Shown piece after piece: positions 47,646 to 58,501 of a stretch of 64,000 bases of DNA; within the stretch, counting starts at the first letter, position 1; every line of letters begins with the position of its first letter. The DNA is from Bosea sp. ANAM02 (GTDB lineage Bacteria > Pseudomonadota > Alphaproteobacteria > Rhizobiales > Beijerinckiaceae): NCBI RefSeq assembly GCF_011764485.1, contig NZ_AP022848.1:3996001-4060000 (forward strand). Direction: 5' to 3'. The translations under genes and the position numbers were made by a program. The notes under the pieces were generated by a model. The model made no database searches and was not told where the DNA came from. It saw nothing but the letters and a program-made list of their open reading frames with translations.

Positions 47646-47660
47646 GCAAGCGATGTGCCA
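47646..47660 (-). promoter_or_regulatory. Sigma-54 promoter of urtA
   Basis: The minus strand reads TTGGCAC-ATCGC-TTGCGA (47661-47644), an excellent match to the TGGCAC-N5-TTGC consensus of RpoN promoters. The start of transcription would be near 47635, about 65 nt before the urtA start codon. No clear NtrC palindrome was found in the 200 bp upstream, but nitrogen control of urea uptake by NtrC is well known. Confidence 0.75.
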
Positions 47661-47854
47661 ACCCATGCGCCAGCGCCCATTCACGGGGCTGAAAGGCCAT
47701 TTTCAAGGCCGCGAAAAGCGATCAGGGGTCCGATCAGCGCGCAGCTTTCGCAGCGGCAACTCAGATTCGCTCATTTTATAAGCAGCGCGAGACAAAAGGG
47801 GAAAATTGGCGCGTCCATAGGCAGATCGCCTGCGCGCGCCCGATCGCCGCCAAC

Positions 47855-47879
47855 AAAAAAGCCGCCCTTTGGGGGCGGC
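47855..47879 (-). terminator. Rho-independent terminator of tRNA-Thr
   Basis: On the minus strand GCCGCCC, loop CCAAA, GGGCGGC is followed by TTTTTT. It begins 25 bp beyond the tRNA 3' end. It also separates the tRNA from the urtA control region (47570-47850), where I find no other gene. Confidence 0.85.
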
Positions 47880-47903
47880 CACGAACGTCTCTGAAGGCGA
47901 GAG

Positions 47904-47979
47904 TGGTGCCGCAAGAGGGATTCGAACCCCCGACCCCCTCATTACGAATGAGGTGCTCTACCAGCTGAGCTATTGCGGC
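47904..47979 (-). tRNA. tRNA-Thr (anticodon CGT)
   Basis: A 76-nt cloverleaf including an encoded CCA end. The acceptor stem GCCGCAA pairs with TTGCGGC and the discriminator base is A. The D arm is GCTCAGCTGGTAGAGC, and the anticodon stem CCTCA/TGAGG encloses loop TTCGTAA, giving anticodon CGT (codon ACG). The T arm contains GGTTCGAATCC. Confidence 0.96.
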
Positions 47980-47989
47980 AATGGGTGGC

Positions 47990-48018
47990 GCTGTACCAGC
48001 AGGCGCCGGGCTTGGCAA
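47990..48018 (-). promoter_or_regulatory. Candidate promoter of tRNA-Thr
   Basis: On the minus strand TTGCCA (48018-48013) and TACAGC (47995-47990) are separated by 17 bp, placing the start about 5 nt before the tRNA. Confidence 0.45.
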
Positions 48019-48072
48019 GCCAATCTCGGCGCCATGCACACCGCCGCGACGTGGCCGCGCATGGCAGTCCCG

Positions 48073-49011
48073 TCAATCCTTGCGCAGCTTCTCCGTCTCC
48101 GGCTTCTCCTGACCGAGTGCGACGATGCCGCGGCGGATGGCGCGGGTGCGGGTGAAGTGCTTGTGCAGGGTCTCGCCGTCGCCATAGCGGATGGCGCGCG
48201 TGAGCAGGGCGAGATCCTCGTTGAAGCGGCCGAGCATCTCCAGCACCGCTTCCTTGTTGTGCAGGAAAACGTCGCGCCACATCGTCGGGTCCGACGCCGC
48301 GATGCGGGTGAAATCGCGGAAGCCGCCGGCCGAGAACTTGATCACCTCGGACTGCGTCACCGCCTCCAGATCCTCGGCCGTGCCGACGATGTTGTAGGCG
48401 ATGAGATGCGGCAGGTGGCTGGTGACGGCCAGCACGAGGTCATGATGCTGCGCGCTCATCACCTCGACCAGCGCGCCCATCCCCTCCCAGAACTGGCGGG
48501 TCTTTGCGATGGCCGCAGCGTCCGTGCCTTCCGGCGGCGTCAGGATGCACCAGCGGTTGAGGAAGAGGCTGGGAAAGCCGGCATCGGGTCCGGAATTCTC
48601 GGTGCCCGCGACCGGATGGGCCGGCACGAAGGCGACGCCTTCCGGCAGGTGCGGCAGGACCGCGTCGACGACCGAGCCCTTGACCGAGCCGACATCGGAA
48701 ACGATCGCGCCCGGCTTCAGCGAAGTTGCGATCTCGGCCGCGACCGGCCCGCAGACTCCGACCGGGACGCAGAAGATGATGTGATCGGCATCGCGGGCCG
48801 CCTCCGCCGCCGTCTCAGCAACGGCATGGCCGAGGCCGAGCTCGCGCGCCCGCTTGCGGACGACCTCGTCGCGATCGGCCAGCACGATCGTGCCGGCGAG
48901 ATTCAGCTCCTTCGCCGCGCGCGCGATCGAGGAGCCGATCAGCCCGATGCCGATGATGGCGAGGCGGGCGAAGACCGGCTCGGAGCGGCGCGGCGCGAAG
49001 CTTTCCGCCAT
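48073..49011 (-). CDS. tyrC: Prephenate/arogenate dehydrogenase
   Basis: The enzyme oxidatively decarboxylates prephenate (or arogenate) with NAD(P)+ in tyrosine synthesis. The 312-residue protein has the Rossmann motif IIGIGLIGSSIARA, the ISDVGSVKGSVV region, FVPAHPVAGTENSGP (active-site His) and AVTSHLPHLIAYN. I chose ATG 49011; the frame upstream overlaps hisC. It lies 5 bp after hisC, in an operon with hisC and chorismate mutase. Confidence 0.94.
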   Translation of the reverse strand: MAESFAPRRSEPVFARLAIIGIGLIGSSIARAAKELNLAGTIVLADRDEVVRKRARELGLGHAVAETAAEAARDADHIIFCVPVGVCGPVAAEIATSLKPGAIVSDVGSVKGSVVDAVLPHLPEGVAFVPAHPVAGTENSGPDAGFPSLFLNRWCILTPPEGTDAAAIAKTRQFWEGMGALVEVMSAQHHDLVLAVTSHLPHLIAYNIVGTAEDLEAVTQSEVIKFSAGGFRDFTRIAASDPTMWRDVFLHNKEAVLEMLGRFNEDLALLTRAIRYGDGETLHKHFTRTRAIRRGIVALGQEKPETEKLRKD

Positions 49012-49016
49012 CTCGG

Positions 49017-50111
49017 TCACGCCTTGAGGAAATCGGCGAGCGCGGTGACGACGAGGCGGTTCGCCTCTTCGGAGCCGATCGTCATACGTAGCGCGTCCGG
49101 CAGGCCATAGCCGCCGACGGCGCGCAGGATGAGGCCGCGCTGGGTCAGGAAGGCATCGGCATCCTTGGCGGTCTTGCCGGGTGTCTTCGTGAAATGGATC
49201 AGCACGAAGTTGCCGACCGAGGGCGTGACGGCCAGGCCGAGTTTCTCCACCTCGGTCGTTGTCCAGGCCAGCCATTTCTCGTTGTGTTCAAGTGCTGCGG
49301 CGACATGGGCCTCGTCGGCAACGGCGGCAGCTCCCGCTTCTATGGCTGCGCCGTTGACGTTGAAGGGCCCGCGGATGCGTTCGAGCGCGTCGATGATATG
49401 CGCCGGCGCATACATCCAGCCGATGCGCAGATTGGCGAGGCCGTAGATCTTCGAGAAGGTGCGGGTCATCACGACATTCTCGCTCTCGGCGACGAGCTCG
49501 ATGCCGGAGGCATAGTCATTGCGGCGGACATACTCAGCATAGGCCGCATCGAGCACGAGCAGGACATGCGGCGGCAGGCCGGCCTGCAGGCGCTTGACCT
49601 CGTCGAAGGGCAGATAGGTGCCGGTCGGGTTGTTGGGATTGGCGAGGAAGACGATCTTCGTCTTCGGCGTCACCGCTGCCAGGATGCCGTCGACATCGGC
49701 CGTGTAGTTCTTCTCGGGCACGATGACCGGCTTGCCGCCCATGGCGAGGATGGCGATGCGATACACCAGAAAGCCGTACTGACTGTAGATGCCCTCGTCG
49801 CCCGCACCGAGATAGGCCTTGGTGACCAGCTCCAGCAATTCATCCGAGCCATTGCCGCAGATGATCCGCGCCGGGTCGAGGCCATAGCGCCCGGCAATCG
49901 CCTGCTTGAGCCTGGTCGAGGTGCCGTCGGGATAGAGCTCCAGCTTGGCGGCAAGGCCTTCGAAGGCCGCGATCGCCTTCGGGCTCGGGCCGAGCGGGGT
50001 CTCGTTGGAGGAGAGCTTGTGCAGCTTCACGCCGGCAGGCGCGGCGGATTTGCCGGGAACATAGGCCTCGATATCGAGGACGCCGGGACGCGGGACGGGA
50101 CGGGTCGCCAT
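49017..50111 (-). CDS. hisC: Histidinol-phosphate / aromatic aminotransferase
   Basis: This is a PLP-dependent class I aminotransferase of the HisC family, 364 residues. [42 protein letters not shown], the PLP lysine in [17 protein letters not shown], and a C-terminal Arg region mark the family. Its position between chorismate mutase and prephenate dehydrogenase genes suggests that it also transaminates aromatic keto acids, a dual role known for HisC in alphaproteobacteria. Confidence 0.94.
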   Translation of the reverse strand: MATRPVPRPGVLDIEAYVPGKSAAPAGVKLHKLSSNETPLGPSPKAIAAFEGLAAKLELYPDGTSTRLKQAIAGRYGLDPARIICGNGSDELLELVTKAYLGAGDEGIYSQYGFLVYRIAILAMGGKPVIVPEKNYTADVDGILAAVTPKTKIVFLANPNNPTGTYLPFDEVKRLQAGLPPHVLLVLDAAYAEYVRRNDYASGIELVAESENVVMTRTFSKIYGLANLRIGWMYAPAHIIDALERIRGPFNVNGAAIEAGAAAVADEAHVAAALEHNEKWLAWTTTEVEKLGLAVTPSVGNFVLIHFTKTPGKTAKDADAFLTQRGLILRAVGGYGLPDALRMTIGSEEANRLVVTALADFLKA

Positions 50112-50144
50112 GACGATTGACCTTGCAGCAGGAAGCCAGCCCGT

Positions 50145-50978
50145 TCAGCGGGCGGATTTGACGGAGAAACGGGCCGCGTGGCTGCCGATCTCGGCGAAGT
50201 CGCTTAAGCCCGCCGGCAAGAGAGCCTGCCGGACCGTTGCCTGGTCGACCTCGCCGGAAGCCGCGACCAGCAGCGAGAGATGCGAGCCGTCGGCGGCCGA
50301 GGCCGAGACCTCTGCCAGATGCTCGGCAAGGCCATGTCGCAAGCTTTCGGACCAGCGCTCGACGCGGGCGGCATAGAGCACGATCTCGCGCACGGCGGCG
50401 TCCGCCAGCGGTTTGGCGATGCAATAGACCGGCGTACCCGCGGGATGGTTCGGCCGCTCGACGAAGGGCAGGCGCGCGATGATCTTCGGTGCATCCGGCC
50501 CGATCAGGTCGCGCCACCAGATGCCGGCGCTGGCGCCCTGGTCCATGCGGAAGATACCCAGGTCGCCGGCCGATCCCGCCACCGCGCGGATGACGGAGCG
50601 GGCATCCTCATGCGGGATGTAGGGGACGGTGAAGCCGAAATGAAAGCGGGCGGAATCGCGCATCGCCGCATCGCCGCCCGACATGTCGGCGTGAACCGAA
50701 TAATTCGCCTGCACATAGGTGAAGGTCGCGATGATGATGCGCCAGACGCTCTCCACCGTGTCGAGCGGCAGCAGGCCCTTATGGCTGAGGGCCAGCCGCT
50801 TCATGATGTCGGCCTCGCGGCCGGGGCGGAAAGCGGAGCCGGAGGCCTGCGTCTTCTTGATCGAGATCAGCGTCTCGATGACCTGCGAGCGTTCCATCAG
50901 CAGCGCATGCATCGCGCTGTCGATGCGGTCGATCTCGCCGCGCAGATCGGCAAGGGTGGTCGGGGCGGCTTCGGTCAT
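50145..50978 (-). CDS. Chorismate mutase with long C-terminal extension
   Basis: Residues 1 to about 95 form an AroQ-type chorismate mutase (LADLRGEIDRIDSAMHALLMERSQVIE, KTQASGSAFRPGREADIMKRL), which converts chorismate to prephenate. The remaining roughly 180 residues (from VHADMSGGDAAMRDSARF) are not a recognisable prephenate dehydratase; they end with a stretch that may be ACT-like (GSHLSLLVAASGEVDQATV). The total is 277 residues. It is the first gene of the aromatic operon, divergent from metX. Confidence 0.85.
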   Translation of the reverse strand: MTEAAPTTLADLRGEIDRIDSAMHALLMERSQVIETLISIKKTQASGSAFRPGREADIMKRLALSHKGLLPLDTVESVWRIIIATFTYVQANYSVHADMSGGDAAMRDSARFHFGFTVPYIPHEDARSVIRAVAGSAGDLGIFRMDQGASAGIWWRDLIGPDAPKIIARLPFVERPNHPAGTPVYCIAKPLADAAVREIVLYAARVERWSESLRHGLAEHLAEVSASAADGSHLSLLVAASGEVDQATVRQALLPAGLSDFAEIGSHAARFSVKSAR

Positions 50979-51056
50979 GGCAACGCACTTTCCGGCAAGG
51001 CCACGCTCCTTAGCGCTCCCGCAACGCCTTGGCAAAGCCGGCTGCGCAGTCCCGCG

Positions 51057-51103
51057 TTGACAGCGATGCGCCGACACGGCATCGCTAGTTCGGTTTTCCG
51101 AAC
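51057..51103 (+). promoter_or_regulatory. metX promoter region with two dyads
   Basis: TTGACA (51057-51062) is a good -35 box; a -10 near 51080-51086 is weak. Overlapping it is AGCGATGC (51062-51069) and GCATCGCT (51079-51086), a perfect 8-bp dyad with a 9-nt spacer. Next comes GTTCGG-TTTT-CCGAAC (51088-51103). The first could be a repressor site; the second could be an operator or an mRNA hairpin. It does not match the SAM-II riboswitch I know upstream of alphaproteobacterial metX/metA genes. Confidence 0.4.
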
Positions 51104-51145
51104 GCCCGGACCGGCAAGACAAATGGCACCGTCGAAGCGGACGAT

Positions 51146-52315
51146 ATGAGCGATCTCTCCCCCAGCCTGGCCGATCCGCAGAAGGAGGCGAACGAGCCCT
51201 CAAGCCCGGTCGCGCGCTTCGGGCCCGACACGCCCTTGCTGATGGATTGCGGCGTCGTGCTCGACCATTGGCAGATCGCCTACCAGACTTACGGCGCGCT
51301 GAACGCCGACAAGTCCAACGCCATCCTGGTCTGCCACGCCCTGACCGGCGACCAGTATGTCGCAAGCCGCAACCCGATCACCGGCAAGGGCGGCTGGTGG
51401 ACGGCGATGATCGGGCCGGGCAAGCCGATCGATACCGACCGCTTCTTCGTGATCTGCGCCAATGTGATCGGCGGCTGCACCGGCACGACCGGGCCGGCCT
51501 CGACCAATCCCACGACGGGCAAGCCCTGGGGGCTGTCCTTCCCGGTCGTCACCATCCGCGACATGGTGCGGGCGCAGGCCGCGCTGGTCGACTCGCTGGG
51601 TATCGGGACGCTGTTCTGCGTCGCCGGCGGCTCGATGGGCGGCATGCAGGTGCTGCAATGGGCGGCGAGCTATCCGGCGCGCGTGTTCTCGGCGCTGCCG
51701 CTCGCGACCGGCGCCAAGCACTCGGCCCAGAACATCGCCTTCCACGAGGTCGGCCGGCAGGCGGTGATGGCCGATCCCGAATGGCGGCAGGGGCGCTATC
51801 TCGAAGAAGGCACGCGCCCGGCAAAGGGACTGTCGGTCGCGCGGATGGGCGCGCATATCACCTATCTCTCGGAACAGGCGCTGCACCGCAAGTTCGGCCG
51901 CAAGCTGCAGGACCGGGCGGCGCCAACCTTCTCCTTCGATGCGGACTTTCAGGTGGAAAGTTACCTCCGCCATCAAGGACTGAGCTTCGTCGAGCGCTTC
52001 GACGCCAATTCCTATCTCTACGTGACGCGGGCGATGGATTATTTCGACCTCGCCGCCGACCATGACGGTGTGCTGGCGCGCGCCTTCACGGGCACGAAGA
52101 CGCGTTTCTGCGTGGCGTCCTTCACCTCGGACTGGCTGTTCCCGACAGCGGATTCGCGCGCGATCGTGCATGCGCTCAACGCGGCCGGGGCCTCGGTCTC
52201 CTTCGTCGAGCTGGAGAGCGACAAGGGCCACGACGCCTTCCTGCTGGAAGAGCCCAATCTCTTCGCCACGACGCGCGGCTTCATCGGCGCGGCGGCACGG
52301 GCGCGGGGGCTTTGA
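51146..52315 (+). CDS. metX: Homoserine O-acetyltransferase MetX
   Basis: MetX acylates homoserine with acetyl-CoA (succinyl-CoA in some relatives) at the start of methionine synthesis. The 389-residue alpha/beta hydrolase has the nucleophile elbow [51 protein letters not shown] and a late GHDAFLLE with the catalytic His. It is followed by metW after a repeat element. Confidence 0.95.
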   Translation: MSDLSPSLADPQKEANEPSSPVARFGPDTPLLMDCGVVLDHWQIAYQTYGALNADKSNAILVCHALTGDQYVASRNPITGKGGWWTAMIGPGKPIDTDRFFVICANVIGGCTGTTGPASTNPTTGKPWGLSFPVVTIRDMVRAQAALVDSLGIGTLFCVAGGSMGGMQVLQWAASYPARVFSALPLATGAKHSAQNIAFHEVGRQAVMADPEWRQGRYLEEGTRPAKGLSVARMGAHITYLSEQALHRKFGRKLQDRAAPTFSFDADFQVESYLRHQGLSFVERFDANSYLYVTRAMDYFDLAADHDGVLARAFTGTKTRFCVASFTSDWLFPTADSRAIVHALNAAGASVSFVELESDKGHDAFLLEEPNLFATTRGFIGAAARARGL

Positions 52316-52330
52316 TGTTGAACCTCTCCC

Positions 52331-52476
52331 GTCATTCCGGGGCATCGCGCAGCGATGAGCCCGGAACCCAGAACCGATGCCGCTCGTCCATAGGGCGCCG
52401 GCTACGGAGCACCCCGATGATGGGAACCTGCGGTTCTGGGTTCCGGGCTCAGGCCTGCGGCCTGCCCCGGAATGAC
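52331..52476. repeat. Palindromic intergenic repeat, GTCATTCCGGGG family, copy between metX and metW
   Basis: The 146-bp element has perfect 12-bp ends, GTCATTCCGGGG (52331-52342) and CCCCGGAATGAC (52465-52476), and long inner arms GAGCCCGGAACCCAGAACCG against CGGTTCTGGGTTCCGGGCTC. metX and metW are usually adjacent or overlapping, so the element has probably entered the operon. Confidence 0.85.
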
Positions 52477-52511
52477 GGCAGTGGTTCCCGCGCCTATGCG
52501 AGCTTCGCCGA

Positions 52512-53138
52512 ATGACCCTTCCCGACGGCAACCAGACCAACCGCATCGACCTCCGGCTCGTCGCCGAGATGGTGCAGCCGGGCACGCGCGTGCTCGATGT
52601 CGGCTGCGGCGATGGCGCCCTGCTCGCGCTGCTGGCGGAAAGCCGACAAGTGGATGCGCGCGGCATCGAATTGTCGCGCGAGGGGGTGGCGGATTGCGTG
52701 GCGCGCGGGCTCTCGGTGATCCAGGGCGACGCCGATACCGACCTCGCCGACTATCCCGACGACTCGTTCGACTACGTCATCCTCTCCCAGACGATCCAGG
52801 CGACGCGCAATCCCCGCCTCGTGCTGGAACAGATGCTGCGCATCGGCCGGCACGCCATCGTTTCCTTCCCGAATTTCGGGCATTGGCGGATGCGCAGCCA
52901 GGTCTTCTTCCAGGGGCGGATGCCGGTGACGGAGTCCCTGCCCTATGCCTGGTGGGACACGCCCAACATCCATTTCTGCACGATCCGGGACTTCGTGACG
53001 CTCTGCGACCAGATCGGCGCCCGCAAGGAGCGTGCGGTCGCGCTCGACGCGGCCGGCGGCAAGGTCGGTGTCAATGCGCCCTGGTGGTTCTGGAACCTGT
53101 TCGGCGCTCAGGCGGTGTTCCTGCTGAAGCGGGGCTGA
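52512..53138 (+). CDS. metW: Methionine biosynthesis protein MetW
   Basis: This small class I SAM-methyltransferase-fold protein works with MetX in methionine synthesis. Its 208 residues include VLDVGCGDGALLALLAE (SAM site), DYVILSQTIQATRNP, FPNFGHWRMRSQVFFQGRMPV and WWDTPNIHFCTIRDF, all typical of MetW. It converges on the mscS gene with a 9-bp gap. Confidence 0.95.
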   Translation: MTLPDGNQTNRIDLRLVAEMVQPGTRVLDVGCGDGALLALLAESRQVDARGIELSREGVADCVARGLSVIQGDADTDLADYPDDSFDYVILSQTIQATRNPRLVLEQMLRIGRHAIVSFPNFGHWRMRSQVFFQGRMPVTESLPYAWWDTPNIHFCTIRDFVTLCDQIGARKERAVALDAAGGKVGVNAPWWFWNLFGAQAVFLLKRG

Positions 53139-53147
53139 GGCCCGGGG

Positions 53148-54263
53148 TCAGCCGGCGGAGGCCAGCGCCCGCGTCGCGGCGGGCTCCCGCGCGGTGTCGG
53201 CCTCGGCGCGGATGACCGGCAGCGATTCGGGATGTTCGCGCTGCAGGAAGTCGACCAGCTTCTCGCGGACCTCGCAGCGCAGGTCGAAGACGCGCGGCGA
53301 CGTGCGGGCACTGGCGAGGATACGCAGCTCCATGGTGTTCTGCCGGAAATCCGTGACCTGCACCGCGAGCACGCGCCCGTCCCAGAGCGGCGTCGCCCTG
53401 GCGATCTCGGCGACCTTTTCGCGGATGGTCGCGACCGGCGCGCGATAGTCGAGATAGATCATCACCGTGCCGATCAGGGCGGATTCCTCGCGGGTCCAGT
53501 TCTGGAAGGGCTTCTCGATGAAATAGCTCAGGGGCAGGATCAGGCGGCGCCAGTCCCAGAGCCGCAGCACGACATAGGTCGAGGTGATCTCCTCGACATT
53601 GCCCCATTCGCCCTCGACGAGCAGCGCATCGTCGATGCGGATCGGCTGCGTCACCGCGAGCTGGATGCCGGCGAAGACGTTCTTCAGCACGGGCTGCAAG
53701 GCGAGACCCGCGACGATGCCCGCCGCGCCGGCCGAAGCCAGCAAGCTGACGCCGTATTGCCTGACGCCGTCGAAGCTCATCAGCACAGCCGCGATGGTGA
53801 GGAGCAGGATGATGAGTTCGGCGACGCGCCGCAGGATACGCGTCTGGGTGACGTGCTTGCGCGCCAGCAGGTTGTCGTCGGCATCGAGCTTGAAGCGGCG
53901 CAGATAGACGGTCGTCCAGATATGCAGCGCCGTCTTGGCGATCCAGCCGAGCAGCGCGATGAAGGCGATCAGCAGGACCAGCTTGAGAAATTCGGCCTGG
54001 CCCGATGTCAATGGCGAGACGCTCGCGGCGAAACCGAGCGCGACGATGATGACGGCGAAACGCGTCGGACCGTGCGTGCGCGACACTAGCGAGCGCCAGA
54101 ACAGGTCCATCCGGGCGACGATCCGCGTCACGATCGCGAAAGCGATGCGATGGACAAGGACGCCGAGCGCAACCGCCAGGGCGAACAGGATCAGGCTGAT
54201 CAGCCAGTTCGGCAGGAAATCGAGCGAACCGCCGATGGCGATGAAGATGTCATGCAGCGTCAT
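53148..54263 (-). CDS. Mechanosensitive channel of small conductance (MscS family)
   Basis: This membrane channel opens under tension to release solutes on osmotic downshock. The 371-residue protein has about five hydrophobic segments and then the MscS pore and beta domain: LASAGAAGIVAGLALQPVLKNVFAGIQLAVTQPIRIDD, followed by GNVEEITSTYVVLRLWD and the C-terminal alpha/beta domain. Confidence 0.92.
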   Translation of the reverse strand: MTLHDIFIAIGGSLDFLPNWLISLILFALAVALGVLVHRIAFAIVTRIVARMDLFWRSLVSRTHGPTRFAVIIVALGFAASVSPLTSGQAEFLKLVLLIAFIALLGWIAKTALHIWTTVYLRRFKLDADDNLLARKHVTQTRILRRVAELIILLLTIAAVLMSFDGVRQYGVSLLASAGAAGIVAGLALQPVLKNVFAGIQLAVTQPIRIDDALLVEGEWGNVEEITSTYVVLRLWDWRRLILPLSYFIEKPFQNWTREESALIGTVMIYLDYRAPVATIREKVAEIARATPLWDGRVLAVQVTDFRQNTMELRILASARTSPRVFDLRCEVREKLVDFLQREHPESLPVIRAEADTAREPAATRALASAG

Positions 54264-54349
54264 GGGTCTCGCGCGATGCGTCGGTTTTCATCATTTCGCA
54301 ACGCAGCATAGCGCGGGCGGTTCGACGAGAACATGACCTCGACGCGGAA

Positions 54350-54376
54350 ACGCCCCCGCGGATAACGCGGGGGCGT
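54350..54376 (-). terminator. Terminator of clpB
   Basis: ACGCCCCCGCG, loop of 5 nt, CGCGGGGGCGT gives a perfect 11-bp stem. On the minus strand it is followed by TTTCC, a short T-run. It lies 24 bp after the clpB stop. Confidence 0.65.
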
Positions 54377-54400
54377 CGCGGCCTGTCGGATGGAACAGGC

Positions 54401-57019
<2,619 letters not shown>

Positions 57020-57095
57020 TCAGATATCTCCGCCCGCAGGCCACGCCCCGTAGCGACGTGAACCTGCTGCCCTTTCATCAGGATGGGGCGCCGCG

Positions 57096-57119
57096 ATGGG
57101 CCGCCCCTCGCCCTCCAAG
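57096..57119 (-). promoter_or_regulatory. Candidate heat-shock (sigma-32) promoter of clpB
   Basis: On the minus strand CTTGGA (57119-57114) and CCCAT (57100-57096) are spaced 13 bp, close to the alphaproteobacterial RpoH pattern CTTGAA ... CCCAT. The transcript would begin about 70 nt before clpB. Confidence 0.55.
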
Positions 57120-57194
57120 ATAGTGTGGCTTTCACGCAACGGAAGAGGCTTGGCCCAGAATTGACCTGGCGCAAGCGGCAGGCACAGATCGGGC

Positions 57195-57503
57195 ATGGCC
57201 GGAACCAAGCGACAGCAGGCGATTCGGAAGGCGTTGAGGGCGCTGGCGCCGGGCATTCCGCTGTCGGACGCCGAGGCCGTGGTGACGCTGGCCGAGCGGC
57301 GCCACATGAAGGACCTGCCGCCCTCGACCGCGCTCTGGCTCGCGCTCGGCAGCCATGTCCGCCATGTCCATACCGATTACGAGCGGCTGCTGGGCGAGGG
57401 CTACGACCGCGACGCCGCACGCTTCTTCGTCGCCGATGAGACCGACGCCGTGCTCGCCGGTTGGGGCTGCCAGCGGTCAGTGAGCGATGGCGAGGACGAA
57501 TGA
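57195..57503 (+). CDS. DUF2293 domain-containing protein
   Basis: The 102-residue protein fits the DUF2293 family by SHVRHVHTDYERLLGEGYDRDAARFFV and a following Trp. The function is not established. The N-terminus is basic (MAGTKRQQAIRKALRAL). It is divergent from clpB and is not expected to belong to its heat-shock unit. Confidence 0.75.
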   Translation: MAGTKRQQAIRKALRALAPGIPLSDAEAVVTLAERRHMKDLPPSTALWLALGSHVRHVHTDYERLLGEGYDRDAARFFVADETDAVLAGWGCQRSVSDGEDE

Positions 57504-57643
57504 TGCGGCATCCGCTGTCGCGACAGCCGGTTCTCACTTTTCGGGCCGATGCCGAGGACTGATCGAAACGGATACAGAATTTGATCTATCAGAGCCGACG
57601 GAGAAGGTTATGGTCCGCCACCTTGCCTCAGCCGGACCTGACC

Positions 57644-58429
57644 ATGCGCATCGAAACGCTGTACCGCTATCCCGTGAAGGGCCTCTCGCCGGAACGGCTG
57701 AAGCGCGCCACGCTGCCGGCCGGCGGCTATTTTCCAGGAGACCGGCTTTTCGCCATCGAGAACGGCCCCTCCGGCTTCGATGCCGCCGATCCCGTGCATC
57801 AGCCCAAGATCAAGTACCTGATGCTGATGCGCAACGAGTCGCTGGCACGGCTGAAGACCCGCTACGACGATGCCAGCGGCGATCTCGTCATCCATGAGGG
57901 CGGGCAGGAGGTGCTGCGCGCGGCGACAGCCAATCAAGAGGGCCATGCCGCGATCTCGCGTTTCTTCACAGGCTTCATGCCCGAGGAACTGCGCGGCGAG
58001 CCGAAGCTGCTGACCGCACCGCCGAGCTATCGCTTCACCGATTCGCGCTCCGGCTTCGTCTCGATCATCAACCTCGCCAGCGTCGCCGATCTCGAAACGC
58101 GCCTCGGACAGCCTGTCGATCCGCTGCGCTTCCGCGGCAACCTGATGGTCAGCGGGCTCGCGGCCTGGGCCGAGAACGATCTTGTCGAGCGCGAACTCTC
58201 CGGCCCCGGCGGCCTGCGCCTGCAGGTGATCAAGCGGATCGAGCGCTGCGCCGCGACCAATGTCGATCCCGAGACCGGCGCGCGCGACATGCAGATCCCC
58301 AAGGCGCTGATGAAGAATTACGGCCATGTCGATTGCGGCATCTATTGCCGCATCCTCGCCGACGGCACGCTCGGCGAAGGCGACAACCTGACCGTCGCGG
58401 ATGTGCCGGCCAAACTCGGCATTTCCTGA
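57644..58429 (+). CDS. MOSC domain-containing protein
   Basis: The 261-residue protein has an N-terminal MOSC beta-barrel domain (IETLYRYPVKGLSPERLKRATLPAGGYFPGDRLFAI), followed by a MOSC domain (about 120-255) with RFRGNLMVSG and the Cys in KRIERCAATNVDPETG. MOSC proteins bind molybdenum cofactor or carry sulfur; this resembles the YiiM/YcbX group. ATG 57644 starts directly at the domain. Confidence 0.88.
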   Translation: MRIETLYRYPVKGLSPERLKRATLPAGGYFPGDRLFAIENGPSGFDAADPVHQPKIKYLMLMRNESLARLKTRYDDASGDLVIHEGGQEVLRAATANQEGHAAISRFFTGFMPEELRGEPKLLTAPPSYRFTDSRSGFVSIINLASVADLETRLGQPVDPLRFRGNLMVSGLAAWAENDLVERELSGPGGLRLQVIKRIERCAATNVDPETGARDMQIPKALMKNYGHVDCGIYCRILADGTLGEGDNLTVADVPAKLGIS

Positions 58430-58446
58430 TACTCGTTCAAACACAG

Positions 58447-58472
58447 AAAAAGGGCCCGCCAGGGCCCTTTTT
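58447..58472. terminator. Bidirectional terminator between MOSC gene and DUF4167 gene
   Basis: AAAAAGGGCCC (58447-58457), loop GCCA, GGGCCCTTTTT (58462-58472) is symmetrical, giving a T-run on either strand. It ends both convergent transcripts. Confidence 0.92.
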
Positions 58473-58501
58473 CCATATCGGGTCGCTGATACCGGAACGG
58501 C

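Noticed and set aside
50979..51145. SAM-II or SAM/SAH riboswitch before metX
   Set aside because: I could not match the conserved aptamer cores; only two simple dyads are present.
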